From contig DATGIF010000011.1 of assembly GCA_035295845.1 (NCBI GenBank), positions 1-64,000 of the forward strand: a stretch of 64,000 nucleotides of DNA, read 5' to 3'. The stretch comes from Palsa-892 sp035295845. Lineage in GTDB: Bacteria > Pseudomonadota > Alphaproteobacteria > Rhizobiales > Xanthobacteraceae. The notes beneath the pieces were generated by a model. That model saw only the letters and a list, made by a program, of their open reading frames with translations. It did no database searches and was not told where the DNA came from. Positions 1-8,004 of the stretch are shown here, one piece after another. The translations under genes and the position numbers were made by a program. Position 1 is the first letter of the stretch; the number at the start of each line of letters is the position of its first letter.

Positions 1-570
1 TTCGCCTGCCTCGGCCTAGGCTACATCATGGTCGAAGTAGGCCTCATCGCCGTCTTCATTCTGGCGCTGAGCAACGCCACGGTTTCGGCCTCCGTGCTCA
101 TTACCGGGATGCTGGTTTTTTCGGGCCTCGGCGCCTTGGCATCGGAACGCTTCCTTAACCACGCCCGCGTCATCATGCCGATCGTGTTTCTCGCCATCGG
201 CTCGATCTTGATCGGCTATGGCCTGTATCTCGATCGTGTGCTCGATCTCATCGGGACGTTCGACTACGGCTGGCGCATGGTCTTCTGTTTCGGGTTGATT
301 TTTCCGCCGGCTTTCCTGATGGGATTCCCCATGGCGACCGCGATGACGACGCTCGGCCGTCTCGGCAAGGACCACATGTTCCTGTGGGCCTGGGGCATCA
401 ATGGCTGCTTCTCGGTGATTGGGGCGGCCCTTGTGCCCATTCTCGCCACATCGTTCGGATTATCGACGGTGCTCGTCGCGAGCGGCTGTGCTTATCTTCT
501 GGCGATGGTCGCCTTCTTCGCCGTATTATTGCCGCTCGAAGTGAAGAGCCCTGCCGCCGCTGCAGCGTGA
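1..570 (+). CDS. Spermidine-synthase-like polytopic membrane protein, C-terminal part
   Basis: The reading frame is open from base 1, so the gene begins upstream of the window; only the last 189 residues are seen. They are almost wholly hydrophobic, with about five membrane segments. The motifs LGYIMVEVGLIAVFIL, FPPAFLMGFPMATAM and LWAWGINGCFSVIGAALVP match the membrane domain that accompanies many spermidine-synthase-like proteins (the usual form is MGFPFPLGL...WAWGINGAFSV). The aminopropyltransferase-like domain itself is not visible here, so catalytic competence cannot be judged. The stop codon overlaps or lies just before the next gene, which suggests co-transcription. The family call is moderately firm; the substrate is unknown. 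Confidence 0.7.
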   Translation, partial: FACLGLGYIMVEVGLIAVFILALSNATVSASVLITGMLVFSGLGALASERFLNHARVIMPIVFLAIGSILIGYGLYLDRVLDLIGTFDYGWRMVFCFGLIFPPAFLMGFPMATAMTTLGRLGKDHMFLWAWGINGCFSVIGAALVPILATSFGLSTVLVASGCAYLLAMVAFFAVLLPLEVKSPAAAAA

Positions 571-575
571 ACGCC

Positions 576-1571
576 ATGCGAGCTTTGTTGCCAAACTTTG
601 CCCGGCTAATGGCGGTCGCTTTCGTCCTGACTGAGACTGCGGCACTCACTCAGGCTCACGCGCAACCCATGCCGCGGACGAAAACCTCTCTCGTCACCTT
701 CGAGAATTCGCCGTTCCCCTATGCCGGCGACATCCCGGAAAAAAACGTGGCGTTTCTCGACGCCGTCGATGGCGACAAGCACGGCCACACCGCGCCGCGC
801 GGACGCGTCTATTGGGACGAGACCTACAGCGACCGCCGGGTGCTGCTCTCGGTCCCGCGCGGCTTCGATCCGCAGAAGCCGGCGGTGATCGTGCTCTTCT
901 TCCACGGCAACGGCGCGAGGCTCATGCGCGACGTCAACATCCGCCAGCATGTGCCGCGGCAGGTGGCGGAATCGGGATTGAACGCGGTGCTGGTGGCGCC
1001 GCAATTCGCCGTCGACGCCTTCGATTCAAGCTCCGGCCGTTTCTGGGAGCCGGGCTTCTTCGCGCAATTCATGCAAGAAGCCGCGCAAAAGCTTGCGGTA
1101 CTTTACGGAAAGCCGGAAGCGCAAGCGGTCTTTGAGCACGCGCCGGTGGTGATCGTCGCCTATAGCGGCGGCTATCAGCCCGCCGCCTGGTCGATCTATG
1201 CTGGCGGCGCCACCGAGCGCGTACGCGGCCTGATCCTGCTCGATGCGCTCTACGCGGAGACCGACAAGTTCATGGCGTGGATTCTCGCCGCCAACCCGCC
1301 GGTGTTTTTCGTCAGCGCCTACACCCGCTTCACGCGCGGCGAGAACGAGGCGATGCAGAAAATGCTCACCGACAAAGAGGTGAAATTTCAGATGTCGCTG
1401 CCGCCGAAGCTCGCCGAGGGCAGCATCGCCTTCATCAGCAACGGCGACGAGATCGTGCACAATGATTTCGTCACGCAAGCATGGATCAGCGATCCGGTGA
1501 AGCGCTTGCTCGCGCGCGTGCCGGGATTTTCGAAAACGGCGGCGAAAACGGCGGTCGCCAAGAAACCCTGA
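576..1571 (+). CDS. Secreted alpha/beta-hydrolase-like protein
   Basis: This 331-residue protein begins with a Sec signal peptide (hydrophobic core around residues 10-25, probable cleavage after AHA near residue 29). The body has alpha/beta-hydrolase features: an oxyanion-type FFHGNG segment near residue 107 and a nucleophile elbow AYSGGY near residue 196, i.e. a Y-S-G-G variant of G-x-S-x-G. A periplasmic esterase- or lipase-like role follows from the fold; no substrate can be named. I chose the ATG at 576 because it gives a clean signal peptide; a GTG at 567 that overlaps the upstream stop is an alternative start. It follows the spermidine-synthase-like gene with no gap, so the two probably share a transcript. 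Confidence 0.65.
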   Translation: MRALLPNFARLMAVAFVLTETAALTQAHAQPMPRTKTSLVTFENSPFPYAGDIPEKNVAFLDAVDGDKHGHTAPRGRVYWDETYSDRRVLLSVPRGFDPQKPAVIVLFFHGNGARLMRDVNIRQHVPRQVAESGLNAVLVAPQFAVDAFDSSSGRFWEPGFFAQFMQEAAQKLAVLYGKPEAQAVFEHAPVVIVAYSGGYQPAAWSIYAGGATERVRGLILLDALYAETDKFMAWILAANPPVFFVSAYTRFTRGENEAMQKMLTDKEVKFQMSLPPKLAEGSIAFISNGDEIVHNDFVTQAWISDPVKRLLARVPGFSKTAAKTAVAKKP

Positions 1572-1613
1572 TCTTAAGCCAGCGCCCGGCTCTCTTTTTT
1601 CCTGCCCGAACAA

Positions 1614-2064
1614 TTATTTTTTGTGCTTGCGTTTTTTCTTCTTCTTTTTGCCGTTGTCGTTGTCCTCGCCGCCGTCTTCGCGCTCGTCCGCCTCCTCCAG
1701 CTCGAGCTCGCGCTCGGCCCATTTCTCCGCCTTGCGCTTTTCCTTTTCCTCAAGCTTCCGCGTTTGCTTGTAGTCCTGCCAGGCCTCGAAGACGAGATGC
1801 AGCCAAGGCACCACCTCGTCGATCGTGGGCAGCCGCCCGGGCGGGCCGGCGGGTCCGGGTTTTCCCTGCGGGCCGGGTTTTCCTTGTGGCCCCGCTTCGC
1901 CGCGTTTTCCCTGCGGCCCGGGCTTGCCCATGGGGCCGCGCGGTGCGGCCGGACCGGGCTTTCCGATCGGTCCTGGATGACCCTGGCGGCCCGGCTTTAC
2001 CCGGCAAGCCGGGATGCCCGCGCGGGCCCTGCAATCTGCGAAGCACCAATGCCTTTTTAGCCAC
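1614..2064 (-). pseudogene. Collagen-like Gly-X-Y repeat protein, interrupted by a frameshift
   Basis: Starting from a GTG at 2064, the first frame encodes MAKKALVLRRLQ followed by collagen triplets (GPRGHPGLPGKAGPPG). It then loses the pattern near 1980 and continues as basic, non-repetitive sequence. The next frame resumes Gly-X-Y triplets at the same place (GHPGPIGKPGPA, then repeated GPQGK units). It continues into a charged helical tail (WLHLVFEAWQDYKQTR, then Glu/Lys-rich) ending in a poly-lysine stretch. A one-base shift near 1979-1982 would join the two into a protein of about 149 residues. The pattern fits recent mutation, a sequencing error, or less likely programmed frameshifting. 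Function is unknown; bacterial collagen-like proteins often sit at the cell surface, but no signal peptide is visible here. Confidence 0.6.
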
Positions 2065-2107
2065 GACTGCCCCCTCCCCGTTTCAATATGACAATGTTTT
2101 ATCAGGC

Positions 2108-2779
2108 CTATTTATCAGGAATATTTCCCAGCCACGGCCGGTGATTAACCGCGGAAACGCGCCAGTGGCCGCGGCTCGCATCGCCGATCCGGTCGACCCG
2201 CGTCACCGAACAGTTGTCGATCACGAAGGCGAGCACGGCGTCCGCATCCAGGCCGAGCGCATGCGCGAGTGCCGCGCGAATGCTGCCGCCGTGGCCCACC
2301 GCGACGATGTTCCGCCCGGCATATTGCGCCGAGAGCCGCTCGATCGCCGGTGCCACGCGCGCGCACACTTCGGCGTAGGTCTCGCCGCCCGGCGGCCGCT
2401 CGTCGGCGGGCCCGAACCAGAACGGATAACGCATCCGGTCGCGGCCCGCGAAAAAATCGGCGCGCACCTGCCCCTGCCATTCGCCGAGATGCTGCTCGGC
2501 GAATTCCGGAACCGCCCGAAGCTCGGTCGCATGCTTCATGGCGGCGAGAATCACCGCCGCCGTCTTCTGCGTGCGGGAGAGGTTGCTCGTGAGCCACACC
2601 GCGTCGCGTGGAAGCTCGTTGGCGAGTGCCGCGAACACTTCCGCCGACGAGCAGTCGCAATCCACGTCCTCCTGGCCGTAGATGCGCACGGAATCCGGCA
2701 CCGGCGCGTGCCGGATCCACCACCAGCGGGTTTCGCGCGGGCCCTGGTTCAAGTCGAAGCTCTTGCTTGATTCACGCAC
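2108..2779 (-). CDS. Histidine phosphatase family protein
   Basis: This protein of about 223 residues belongs to the phosphoglycerate-mutase-like histidine phosphatase superfamily. The N-terminal catalytic motif is present as WIRHAPVPD (usual form RHG/RHA), and the second catalytic histidine is in the conserved VAVGHGGSIRAAL segment. An EFAEQHLGEW segment corresponds to the family's catalytic acid region. Such enzymes remove phosphate from small metabolites through a phosphohistidine; the substrate is not evident. The frame is open much further upstream (to 2872), but the residues before the GTG at 2779 look non-coding, so I start there; the exact start is uncertain. It lies downstream of a short hydrophobic frame on the same strand and upstream of the collagen-like gene. 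Confidence 0.75.
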   Translation of the reverse strand: MRESSKSFDLNQGPRETRWWWIRHAPVPDSVRIYGQEDVDCDCSSAEVFAALANELPRDAVWLTSNLSRTQKTAAVILAAMKHATELRAVPEFAEQHLGEWQGQVRADFFAGRDRMRYPFWFGPADERPPGGETYAEVCARVAPAIERLSAQYAGRNIVAVGHGGSIRAALAHALGLDADAVLAFVIDNCSVTRVDRIGDASRGHWRVSAVNHRPWLGNIPDK

Positions 2780-2789
2780 ATCGCATTTC

Positions 2790-2915
2790 TCAACCGGACG
2801 GCTCGCCACGCGTGGTGAGATAGGCGGGAAGGATAAGCCCGCCCAATCCCCCGAGAATGACGGAAGCGGCAATCACGACGATCAGCGTTCCATAGTATTT
2901 GGGATTGAGATGGCG
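2790..2915 (-). other. Possible small membrane peptide without a clear start codon
   Basis: The 299-base stretch between the histidine phosphatase start and the SDR gene holds no ordinary gene. On the minus strand a 41-codon open frame encodes a convincing single membrane helix (KYYGTLIVVIAASVILGG, then LGGLILPAYLTT) followed by TRGEPSG. It is preceded directly by a stop codon, has no ATG, and only an internal GTG could start it. It ends 11 bases before the histidine phosphatase start. It may be a decayed small membrane-protein gene or chance hydrophobicity. Confidence 0.2.
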
Positions 2916-3078
2916 TTACACGATAAAACGGATTCCGCGAAGCGCATTTTGCGCGCGTGTCCACGCGGTCCTTGCCGGTCTCGGTGAAGATTCCTCGCAT
3001 CGAAAGTCTGCTTTGCAGCGGCCCCCGCTTCCCCTACAAGAGCGCCCGAGCAACGGGCTTATAGCGGGGCAAATCTTC

Positions 3079-3984
3079 ATGGCCATTGAACTCTCGGGAA
3101 AAGTCGCGATCGTCACCGGCGCCGGCGGCGGGCTCGGCCGCGCGCATGCGCTGGCGCTCGCTTCGCGCGGCGCCAAGGTCGTCGTCAACGATCTCGGTGG
3201 CGCCCGCGACGGCACGGGCGGCTCGGCGACGGCGGCGGAAAAAGTCGTCGATGAAATCCGCAAGGCCGGCGGCGAGGCGATCGCCAACGGCGCTTCCGTC
3301 ACCGATTACGCCGCGGTCGAAGCCATGGTCGCGGAAGCCATGAAGAAGTGGGGCCGCGTCGACATCCTCGTGAATAACGCCGGCATCTTGCGCGACAAGA
3401 CCTTCGCCAAGATGGAGATCGACGATTTCCGCGCCGTCATCGACGTGCATTTGATGGGCGCGGTGCACACCACCAAGGCGGTGTGGGAAATCATGCGCGC
3501 GCAAAATTACGGCCGCATCATCATGACCACCTCGTCCTCGGGCCTCTACGGCAATTTCGGCCAGTCGAATTACGGCGCCGCCAAGATGGCGCTCGTCGGC
3601 CTCATGCAGACGCTGTCGTTGGAGGGCGCCAAGCACAACATCCGCGTCAACTGCCTCGCCCCCACCGCGGCGACGCGCATGACCGAAGGTCTGATGCCGC
3701 CGGAGGTGCTGGCGCGGCTGAAACCCGAGGCCGTCTCGCCGGCGATCGTTTATCTCGCTTCGGACGGCGCGCCGACGCGCGCGATCCTCTGCGCCGGCGC
3801 CGGCTCCTTCGAGCGCGCGTACATCACGCTCACGCCCGGCGCCTTCCTCGGCAGCGGCAACGGCGCCGCCGACGAGCTCGCGGCAAAGATCGAGACGATC
3901 TCAAGCCGCAAGGGCGACATCGTCCCCGACAGCGCCATGGATCAAGGCCGCATCGAGATCACCAACGCCCAGAAGGCCGGCTGA
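3079..3984 (+). CDS. SDR family oxidoreductase, (3R)-hydroxyacyl-CoA dehydrogenase-like
   Basis: This is a 301-residue short-chain dehydrogenase/reductase. The NAD(P)-binding TGAGGGLGRAH motif is at residues 13-23, NNAG near 99, and the catalytic Ser-Tyr-Lys set lies in TSSSGLYG (Ser about 150) and YGAAK (Tyr about 164, Lys about 168). The VVVNDLGG and DGTGGSATAAEKVVDEI segments resemble the dehydrogenase unit of peroxisomal multifunctional enzyme type 2, which oxidises 3-hydroxyacyl-CoAs. A C-terminal extension after residue 240 is also typical of that subgroup. The chosen ATG at 3079 starts right before the first beta strand. An alpha/beta hydrolase follows after 8 bases and a methyltransferase after that, so the three probably form an operon. 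Cytoplasmic; substrate inferred only. Confidence 0.85.
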   Translation: MAIELSGKVAIVTGAGGGLGRAHALALASRGAKVVVNDLGGARDGTGGSATAAEKVVDEIRKAGGEAIANGASVTDYAAVEAMVAEAMKKWGRVDILVNNAGILRDKTFAKMEIDDFRAVIDVHLMGAVHTTKAVWEIMRAQNYGRIIMTTSSSGLYGNFGQSNYGAAKMALVGLMQTLSLEGAKHNIRVNCLAPTAATRMTEGLMPPEVLARLKPEAVSPAIVYLASDGAPTRAILCAGAGSFERAYITLTPGAFLGSGNGAADELAAKIETISSRKGDIVPDSAMDQGRIEITNAQKAG

Positions 3985-3992
3985 GAATTTCC

Positions 3993-4952
3993 GTGGATCA
4001 GGAAACCAGGGATCCAAGGCTTTACGCGCCGCTCGCGGCCTTCGGCGGGAAGGAGCCGCCGGCGCCGCTGTGGTTCAACCGGGCGATCGAGGAGAAGCCC
4101 GAACGGAGCTTCGTCGAAGTCGCGGGCGCCAAGATCGAAACGCTTGCCTGGGGCGAGCGCGGCAAGCCCGGCATTCTGTTCATGCACGGCAATGGCGCGC
4201 ATGCCGATTGGTGGAGTTTCATCGCGCCGTTCTTTTCCGCCCACTGGCGCGTCGCCGCACTTTCCTGGTCCGGCATGGGCGGCTCCGACTGGCGCAAGCA
4301 CTACACGCTCGAAAATTTCGTCAACGAAGCGCTCACGGTTGCCGAAACAACCGGGTTGTTCGCGGCGGCGGAGAAACCCGTCTTCGTCGGCCATTCCTTC
4401 GGCGGCGTGCCGACGATCGCCGCCGGCATGATGCATGGCGAGCGGCTGCGCGCGGCGATCATCGTCGATACCCCGCTATGGTCGCCGGAGGAGCGCAAGG
4501 CGCGGCGCGAGCGGCGCAAGGCGAAGGGCGGCGAGCCGCGCCCGAACCGCATCTATCCGGGCTTCAACGCCGCACTCGCGCGTTTCCGGCTGGCGCCGAT
4601 CCAGGGCTGCGAAAACGTCTTCATCGCCGACTTCATCGCCCGCCATTCGCTGAAGGAGGTCGACGGCGCCGGCGGCAAAGGCTGGACGTGGAAATTCGAT
4701 CCTTTCATGTGGCACCAATTCGAGCTCCCCGACCTCGCGCTGGAGCTCGCGGCGATCAAATGCCCGGTGGCGCTGATGTGGGGAAGTCACTCGAAGCTGA
4801 TGTCGGGGAAACTCCTCGACTACGCGCTGAAGATGGCGCCGGCGGGCACGCCGAAAATCGAAATCCCCGATGCCGAGCATCACGTGATGATCGACCAGCC
4901 GCTCGCCTTCGTCGCCGCCTTGCGCGGCCTTTTGGCCGGCTGGCCGCGTTAG
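3993..4952 (+). CDS. Alpha/beta hydrolase
   Basis: This 319-residue hydrolase shows the complete alpha/beta-hydrolase signature. An oxyanion-hole segment FMHGNGAHADWW lies near residue 64, the nucleophile elbow VGHSFGG has its Ser near 134, and the catalytic His is in DAEHHVMIDQP near the C-terminus. Catalytic Asp is probably in the region around VALMWGSHS. The Arg/Lys-rich stretch around residue 170 is a lid-type insertion. It probably hydrolyses an ester, thioester or C-C bond of a small metabolite. The GTG at 3993, 8 bases after the SDR stop, is the only start that avoids overlapping the SDR extensively. The methyltransferase gene follows 17 bases downstream, which supports an operon. Confidence 0.82.
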   Translation: MDQETRDPRLYAPLAAFGGKEPPAPLWFNRAIEEKPERSFVEVAGAKIETLAWGERGKPGILFMHGNGAHADWWSFIAPFFSAHWRVAALSWSGMGGSDWRKHYTLENFVNEALTVAETTGLFAAAEKPVFVGHSFGGVPTIAAGMMHGERLRAAIIVDTPLWSPEERKARRERRKAKGGEPRPNRIYPGFNAALARFRLAPIQGCENVFIADFIARHSLKEVDGAGGKGWTWKFDPFMWHQFELPDLALELAAIKCPVALMWGSHSKLMSGKLLDYALKMAPAGTPKIEIPDAEHHVMIDQPLAFVAALRGLLAGWPR

Positions 4953-4969
4953 CCCGCGAAGCACGGCCA

Positions 4970-5758
4970 ATGGCCGAAAAGCAGATCCGCTTCGACGACG
5001 GCGACGCCTATGAAAAAATGATGGGCGTCTGGAGCCGGTTGGCGGGCGAAGTCTTCCTCGACTGGCTCGCGACGCCGCCGGGCCTCGGCTGGATTGACGT
5101 CGGCTGCGGCAATGGCGCCTTCACCGAGTTGCTGGTCGAGCGCGCTGCCCCGGCCAAGGTCGAGGGGATCGATCCCTCCGAAGGCCAGCTCGCCTTCGCG
5201 CGCGCGCGGCACAAGGCGGGCGTCGCCGAGTTCCGCGCCGGCGACGCCGCGGCGCTTCCCTTTCCGGCGGAGAGCTTCGACGCGGCCGTCATGGCGCTGG
5301 TGCTTTTTTTCGTGCCGGAGCCCGCGAAGGGTGTCGCCGAAATGGTCCGCGTCGTTCGCCCGGGCGGCATCATTGCCGCCTATCTCTGGAACTTTCCCGG
5401 CGGCGGATTTCCGCTGGAACCCATCATGGCCGAGATGCGCGCGATGGGCCTCACGCCGCTCTTGCCGCCGAGCGCCGACGCCTCCCGCATGGAGATGCTG
5501 CGCGGTTTGTGGAAGGACGCTCGCCTCGATGCGGTCGCGACGAAGGAAATCATCGTAGAGCGAAGCTTCCCGAGCTTCGATGACTTCTGGGAGACAAGCC
5601 TCCTGAGCGCGAGCGTGGGCGCGGCCATCAAGGCGATGCCGCCCGCCGATGCCGAACAGCTGAAGGCGCGCGTCCGTGCGCGTCTGTCGGCGGATGGAAC
5701 AAGCCGCATCGTTTTGAGCGCGCGTGCCAACGCGATAAAGGGCCGGGTGCCGAAGTAG
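4970..5758 (+). CDS. Class I SAM-dependent methyltransferase
   Basis: This 262-residue protein carries the class I AdoMet-binding motif I (WIDVGCGNGAF, about residue 43), an acidic motif II-like segment (VEGIDPSEGQLAFAR) and a post-motif region ARAGDAAALPFPAESFDAAV that matches the UbiE/Methyltransf_11 type. Hydrophobic ALVLFFVPEP corresponds to motif III. The acceptor is not predictable. The ATG at 4970 is preceded by a weak purine-rich site. It is the last gene of the SDR-hydrolase-methyltransferase group and converges with the cysteine hydrolase gene on the other strand. A short GC-rich inverted repeat lies in the 42-base gap, without a T run. Confidence 0.85.
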   Translation: MAEKQIRFDDGDAYEKMMGVWSRLAGEVFLDWLATPPGLGWIDVGCGNGAFTELLVERAAPAKVEGIDPSEGQLAFARARHKAGVAEFRAGDAAALPFPAESFDAAVMALVLFFVPEPAKGVAEMVRVVRPGGIIAAYLWNFPGGGFPLEPIMAEMRAMGLTPLLPPSADASRMEMLRGLWKDARLDAVATKEIIVERSFPSFDDFWETSLLSASVGAAIKAMPPADAEQLKARVRARLSADGTSRIVLSARANAIKGRVPK

Positions 5759-5800
5759 CCGGCCAGGCTATCGCGGCCGCGCGATCGAATGGGATCGACA

Positions 5801-6442
5801 TTAACGTTTGGCGCCCAGAAGCTGCGCTTCCCAAGCAACAGCAGCCCCCGTGCCGCCTGCGTGCTGGACCAATATCTCTCCGAGTTCCGACGCGGTTGCT
5901 TCACGAGCCCAATCACGTTGCCATTCGCTCACCACAGCCAGCCACGTAATCGGAACAATACCGGCCTGAACCATGCGTCGAACAGCCATGTCGTGAGCTT
6001 CGACCGACACGCCGCCGGAGGCATCGGTCACGACGTACACATCGTAGCCCTCGCCCTGTGCCTGGATGGCCGGCATCGCGAGACAGATCTCAGTCCACAG
6101 CGCGGCCAACACCAGTTTCTTTCGGCCTGTGTTCTTTACCGCTTCGACGACGCGGCTATCCTGCCACGTGTTGATAAATGTGCGGTTGATCGGTTTCTGC
6201 TCCGGGAAAACATCCCGCAATCCCTTTATCAGGTAGCCCCCGCGCTCCTCCACGACCGTGGTCAATATTGTCGGAACGCGAAACACTTTGGCGCTCTTAG
6301 CCAAACCGACGACGTTGTTCACGATCATCGTGGGTTCGTGACTGTGCAGGTTGGCGAATTGAAACGGCTGATGGTCGATGAGAACAAGAACGCTGTCCTC
6401 GGGCGTGAGCAATGCATCGAGGCCAGTTCTTGCGGTGGTCAT
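5801..6442 (-). CDS. Isochorismatase-like cysteine hydrolase (YcaC type)
   Basis: This is a 213-residue member of the isochorismatase-like cysteine hydrolase family. The family triad can be placed at Asp23 (VLIDHQPFQF), a Lys near residue 83 (EQKPINRTF) and the nucleophile Cys120 (ALWTEICLAMPA). The TEICL context and the DHQPFQF motif resemble the YcaC-type subgroup, whose substrates are poorly defined. The ATG at 6442 has a purine-rich ribosome site (AAGGAAG) upstream. It is the third gene of a minus-strand group: flavin reductase, NTF2-like protein, then this hydrolase, with an HxlR regulator divergent at the head. That context suggests induction by a reactive or xenobiotic compound, which is inference. 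Confidence 0.82.
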   Translation of the reverse strand: MTTARTGLDALLTPEDSVLVLIDHQPFQFANLHSHEPTMIVNNVVGLAKSAKVFRVPTILTTVVEERGGYLIKGLRDVFPEQKPINRTFINTWQDSRVVEAVKNTGRKKLVLAALWTEICLAMPAIQAQGEGYDVYVVTDASGGVSVEAHDMAVRRMVQAGIVPITWLAVVSEWQRDWAREATASELGEILVQHAGGTGAAVAWEAQLLGAKR

Positions 6443-6485
6443 GGAGCTTCCTTTTCGCTGCGTTGGCTATGGGAGCGGGGAGCGC

Positions 6486-6860
6486 TCAGAGCGGACCGGG
6501 ATCGAGAAAGACGTGCAGAGACTTAATCCGGCCTGCCTCGACTTGGACGACGTCCGTGCCGGTGATGGCGGCAGACCCACCCGGCGGCCCTAATCGCCAC
6601 CGTAGCCGTCCAAGGCCGTGATGACCGACGGCAATTCCATCGGGGGTAAACACGAACTCGGGAGGTATGCGAGCGATGAGCGCCTCCACCGCGCCGTTGA
6701 TCGCGTCTCGGCCCGTGAACACGTTGTCGGGCTCATACAGTTTGGCGTCAGCCGTATAAATTTCCTCTAGCGCGGCGCGGCGACGGCCGCGATCCCGCTC
6801 GCCAAAGACACGAGTGAGGTTGGCCCTCATCAACGCCTCGAAATCGATGACCTTACTCAA
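6486..6860 (-). CDS. NTF2-like / SnoaL-type nuclear transport factor 2 family protein
   Basis: This protein of about 124 residues has an NTF2-like cone fold signature: an N-terminal helix, EIYTADAKLYEPDNVFTGRD, an inner strand VFTPDGIAVGHHG, and a C-terminal ITGTDVVQVEAGRIKSLHVF segment that is typical of SnoaL-like polyketide cyclase/isomerase relatives. The start is best set at a TTG at 6860, because a GGGAG ribosome site lies about 8 bases upstream; longer frames start inside non-homologous sequence. No catalytic assignment is safe. It lies between the flavin reductase and the cysteine hydrolase on the same strand and is probably regulated with them by the divergent HxlR protein. Confidence 0.75.
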   Translation of the reverse strand: MSKVIDFEALMRANLTRVFGERDRGRRRAALEEIYTADAKLYEPDNVFTGRDAINGAVEALIARIPPEFVFTPDGIAVGHHGLGRLRWRLGPPGGSAAITGTDVVQVEAGRIKSLHVFLDPGPL

Positions 6861-6909
6861 AGTCAGTCTCCCGAGTTTTTTGTTCCGATTAGAAGCTGCG
6901 GCGCGCCGT

Positions 6910-7512
6910 TCAGGCCGCACGGCTGCTGGCAGCGGCTGCCGCCTGCCGCGCCGCTTTCAACGCCACGCCCCACCAAACCAGGTAGTCGAACATGACGCCG
7001 CGGCTTTGCACCAGATATTCGTAGTCGTTGAGGGTGGCGCCCTTCTGGATGATGCCGAGATACGGCTCCATCCCGATGTTCACTTCTTGCTTGATCGGCG
7101 CCATCTGCAACTCAACGACGACGCCCCGCAGGGTCTCGATCGCGCGCGCACCGCCGACGCCGCCATAACCCACAAAGGCAATGGGCTTCCGTTGCCATTC
7201 GAGACTGGCGCTGTCGAAAGCGTTCTTCAATACCGCCGTGGGACCGTGATTGTATTCCGCGACCGTGGCGATAAAGCCGTCGAATTCGCCGATGCGTTTT
7301 CGCCAAGCCTCGGCCTGAGGCTCCGTATAGACCCCGCCCGTATAGGCCGGCGGCGCTGGCTCGTTGAAGAACGGCAGTTTGTAGTCGCGAAGGTCCAGTG
7401 CTTCGAGCTTGAGGTCGGTGCGCGTGGCGGCGCCCTCAAGCAGCCATTTCGCGGGCGTATCGGCGAAGCGGTTCGGTCGGGTGCTGCCGATGATCATTCC
7501 TATCTTCAGCAT
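6910..7512 (-). CDS. NAD(P)H-dependent FMN reductase (flavodoxin-like)
   Basis: The 200-residue product has the FMN-binding P-loop GSTRPNRFADTPA at residues 9-21, the central DLRDYKLPFFNEPAPP segment, and AEYNHGPTAVLKNAFD followed by FVGYGGVGGARA. These are the signature blocks of NADPH-dependent FMN/azo/quinone reductases (the usual form of the third is PEYN..SGALKNAID). It probably reduces quinones, azo compounds or FMN in the cytoplasm. The ATG at 7512 is preceded by AGGACAAG. It heads the three-gene minus-strand cluster and is divergent from the HxlR gene 86 bases away; HxlR regulators commonly control this kind of reductase. Confidence 0.88.
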   Translation of the reverse strand: MLKIGMIIGSTRPNRFADTPAKWLLEGAATRTDLKLEALDLRDYKLPFFNEPAPPAYTGGVYTEPQAEAWRKRIGEFDGFIATVAEYNHGPTAVLKNAFDSASLEWQRKPIAFVGYGGVGGARAIETLRGVVVELQMAPIKQEVNIGMEPYLGIIQKGATLNDYEYLVQSRGVMFDYLVWWGVALKAARQAAAAASSRAA

Positions 7513-7514
7513 GA

Positions 7515-7591
7515 CTTGTCCTCGGATTAGGGGTGGTTACAAACAAGAACTGAGGATAGGCTGGTACCCACCAGGACAAGCCGCAAGGAGG
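7515..7591. promoter_or_regulatory. Divergent HxlR/flavin-reductase control region with inverted repeats
   Basis: The 86-base gap between the two divergent genes contains a perfect 8-base inverted repeat, CTTGTCCT at 7515-7522 and AGGACAAG at 7573-7580. Inside it is a second imperfect pair, GGTGGTTAC at 7532-7540 and GTACCCACC at 7564-7572, one mismatch. The outer arms partly coincide with ribosome sites. The inner pair is the better operator candidate for the HxlR dimer. An AAGGAGG ribosome site at 7585-7591 serves the HxlR gene. Confidence 0.45.
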
Positions 7592-7598
7592 CACATTT

Positions 7599-7973
7599 TT
7601 GGGCGCTAGTTCTCTCCATGATACCGTGGGCTGCAAGACGGTCGGTGAAATCCTCGGCCGTGTGGGCGACAAGTGGACGGTGCTTGTCGTTATGTCGCTG
7701 AAGGACGGCTCGCGGCGGTTCTCGGAAATCCGCCGCGCGGTCCCGGGCGTGTCGCAGCGAATGCTGACCTTGACGCTCCGGGGCCTGGAACGCGACGGCA
7801 TGGTCACCCGCAAGGTGACGCCGACGGTCCCGCCGCGGGTGGACTACCAACTCACGGCGCTTGGACGGTCGCTACAACGGCCGGTCGTCGAGCTTGGACA
7901 ATGGGCTCTAAGAAACATGTCGCGTATCCACGCCGCCCGCGCCGCTTTTGATGCGCACGGCAAAACCGGTTGA
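7599..7973 (+). CDS. HxlR family transcriptional regulator
   Basis: This 124-residue winged-helix regulator has the HxlR pattern: an N-terminal cysteine (Cys12 in VGCKTVGEIL) followed by the helix ILGRVGDKWTVLVVMSL. The wing and recognition helix follow as RRFSEIRRAVPGVSQRMLTLTLRGLERDGMV and TPTVPPRVDYQLTALGRSL. In relatives such as YodB and QorR the single N-terminal cysteine senses quinones or diamide. The start is a TTG at 7599, supported by a near-perfect AAGGAGG site 7 bases upstream. It is divergent from the FMN reductase group, which it very likely represses and releases upon electrophile or quinone stress; that regulatory link is inference from arrangement and family. Confidence 0.88.
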   Translation: MGASSLHDTVGCKTVGEILGRVGDKWTVLVVMSLKDGSRRFSEIRRAVPGVSQRMLTLTLRGLERDGMVTRKVTPTVPPRVDYQLTALGRSLQRPVVELGQWALRNMSRIHAARAAFDAHGKTG

Positions 7974-8004
7974 CGCGCTCCGGCAATCTTCGCAATACGT
8001 GGCG

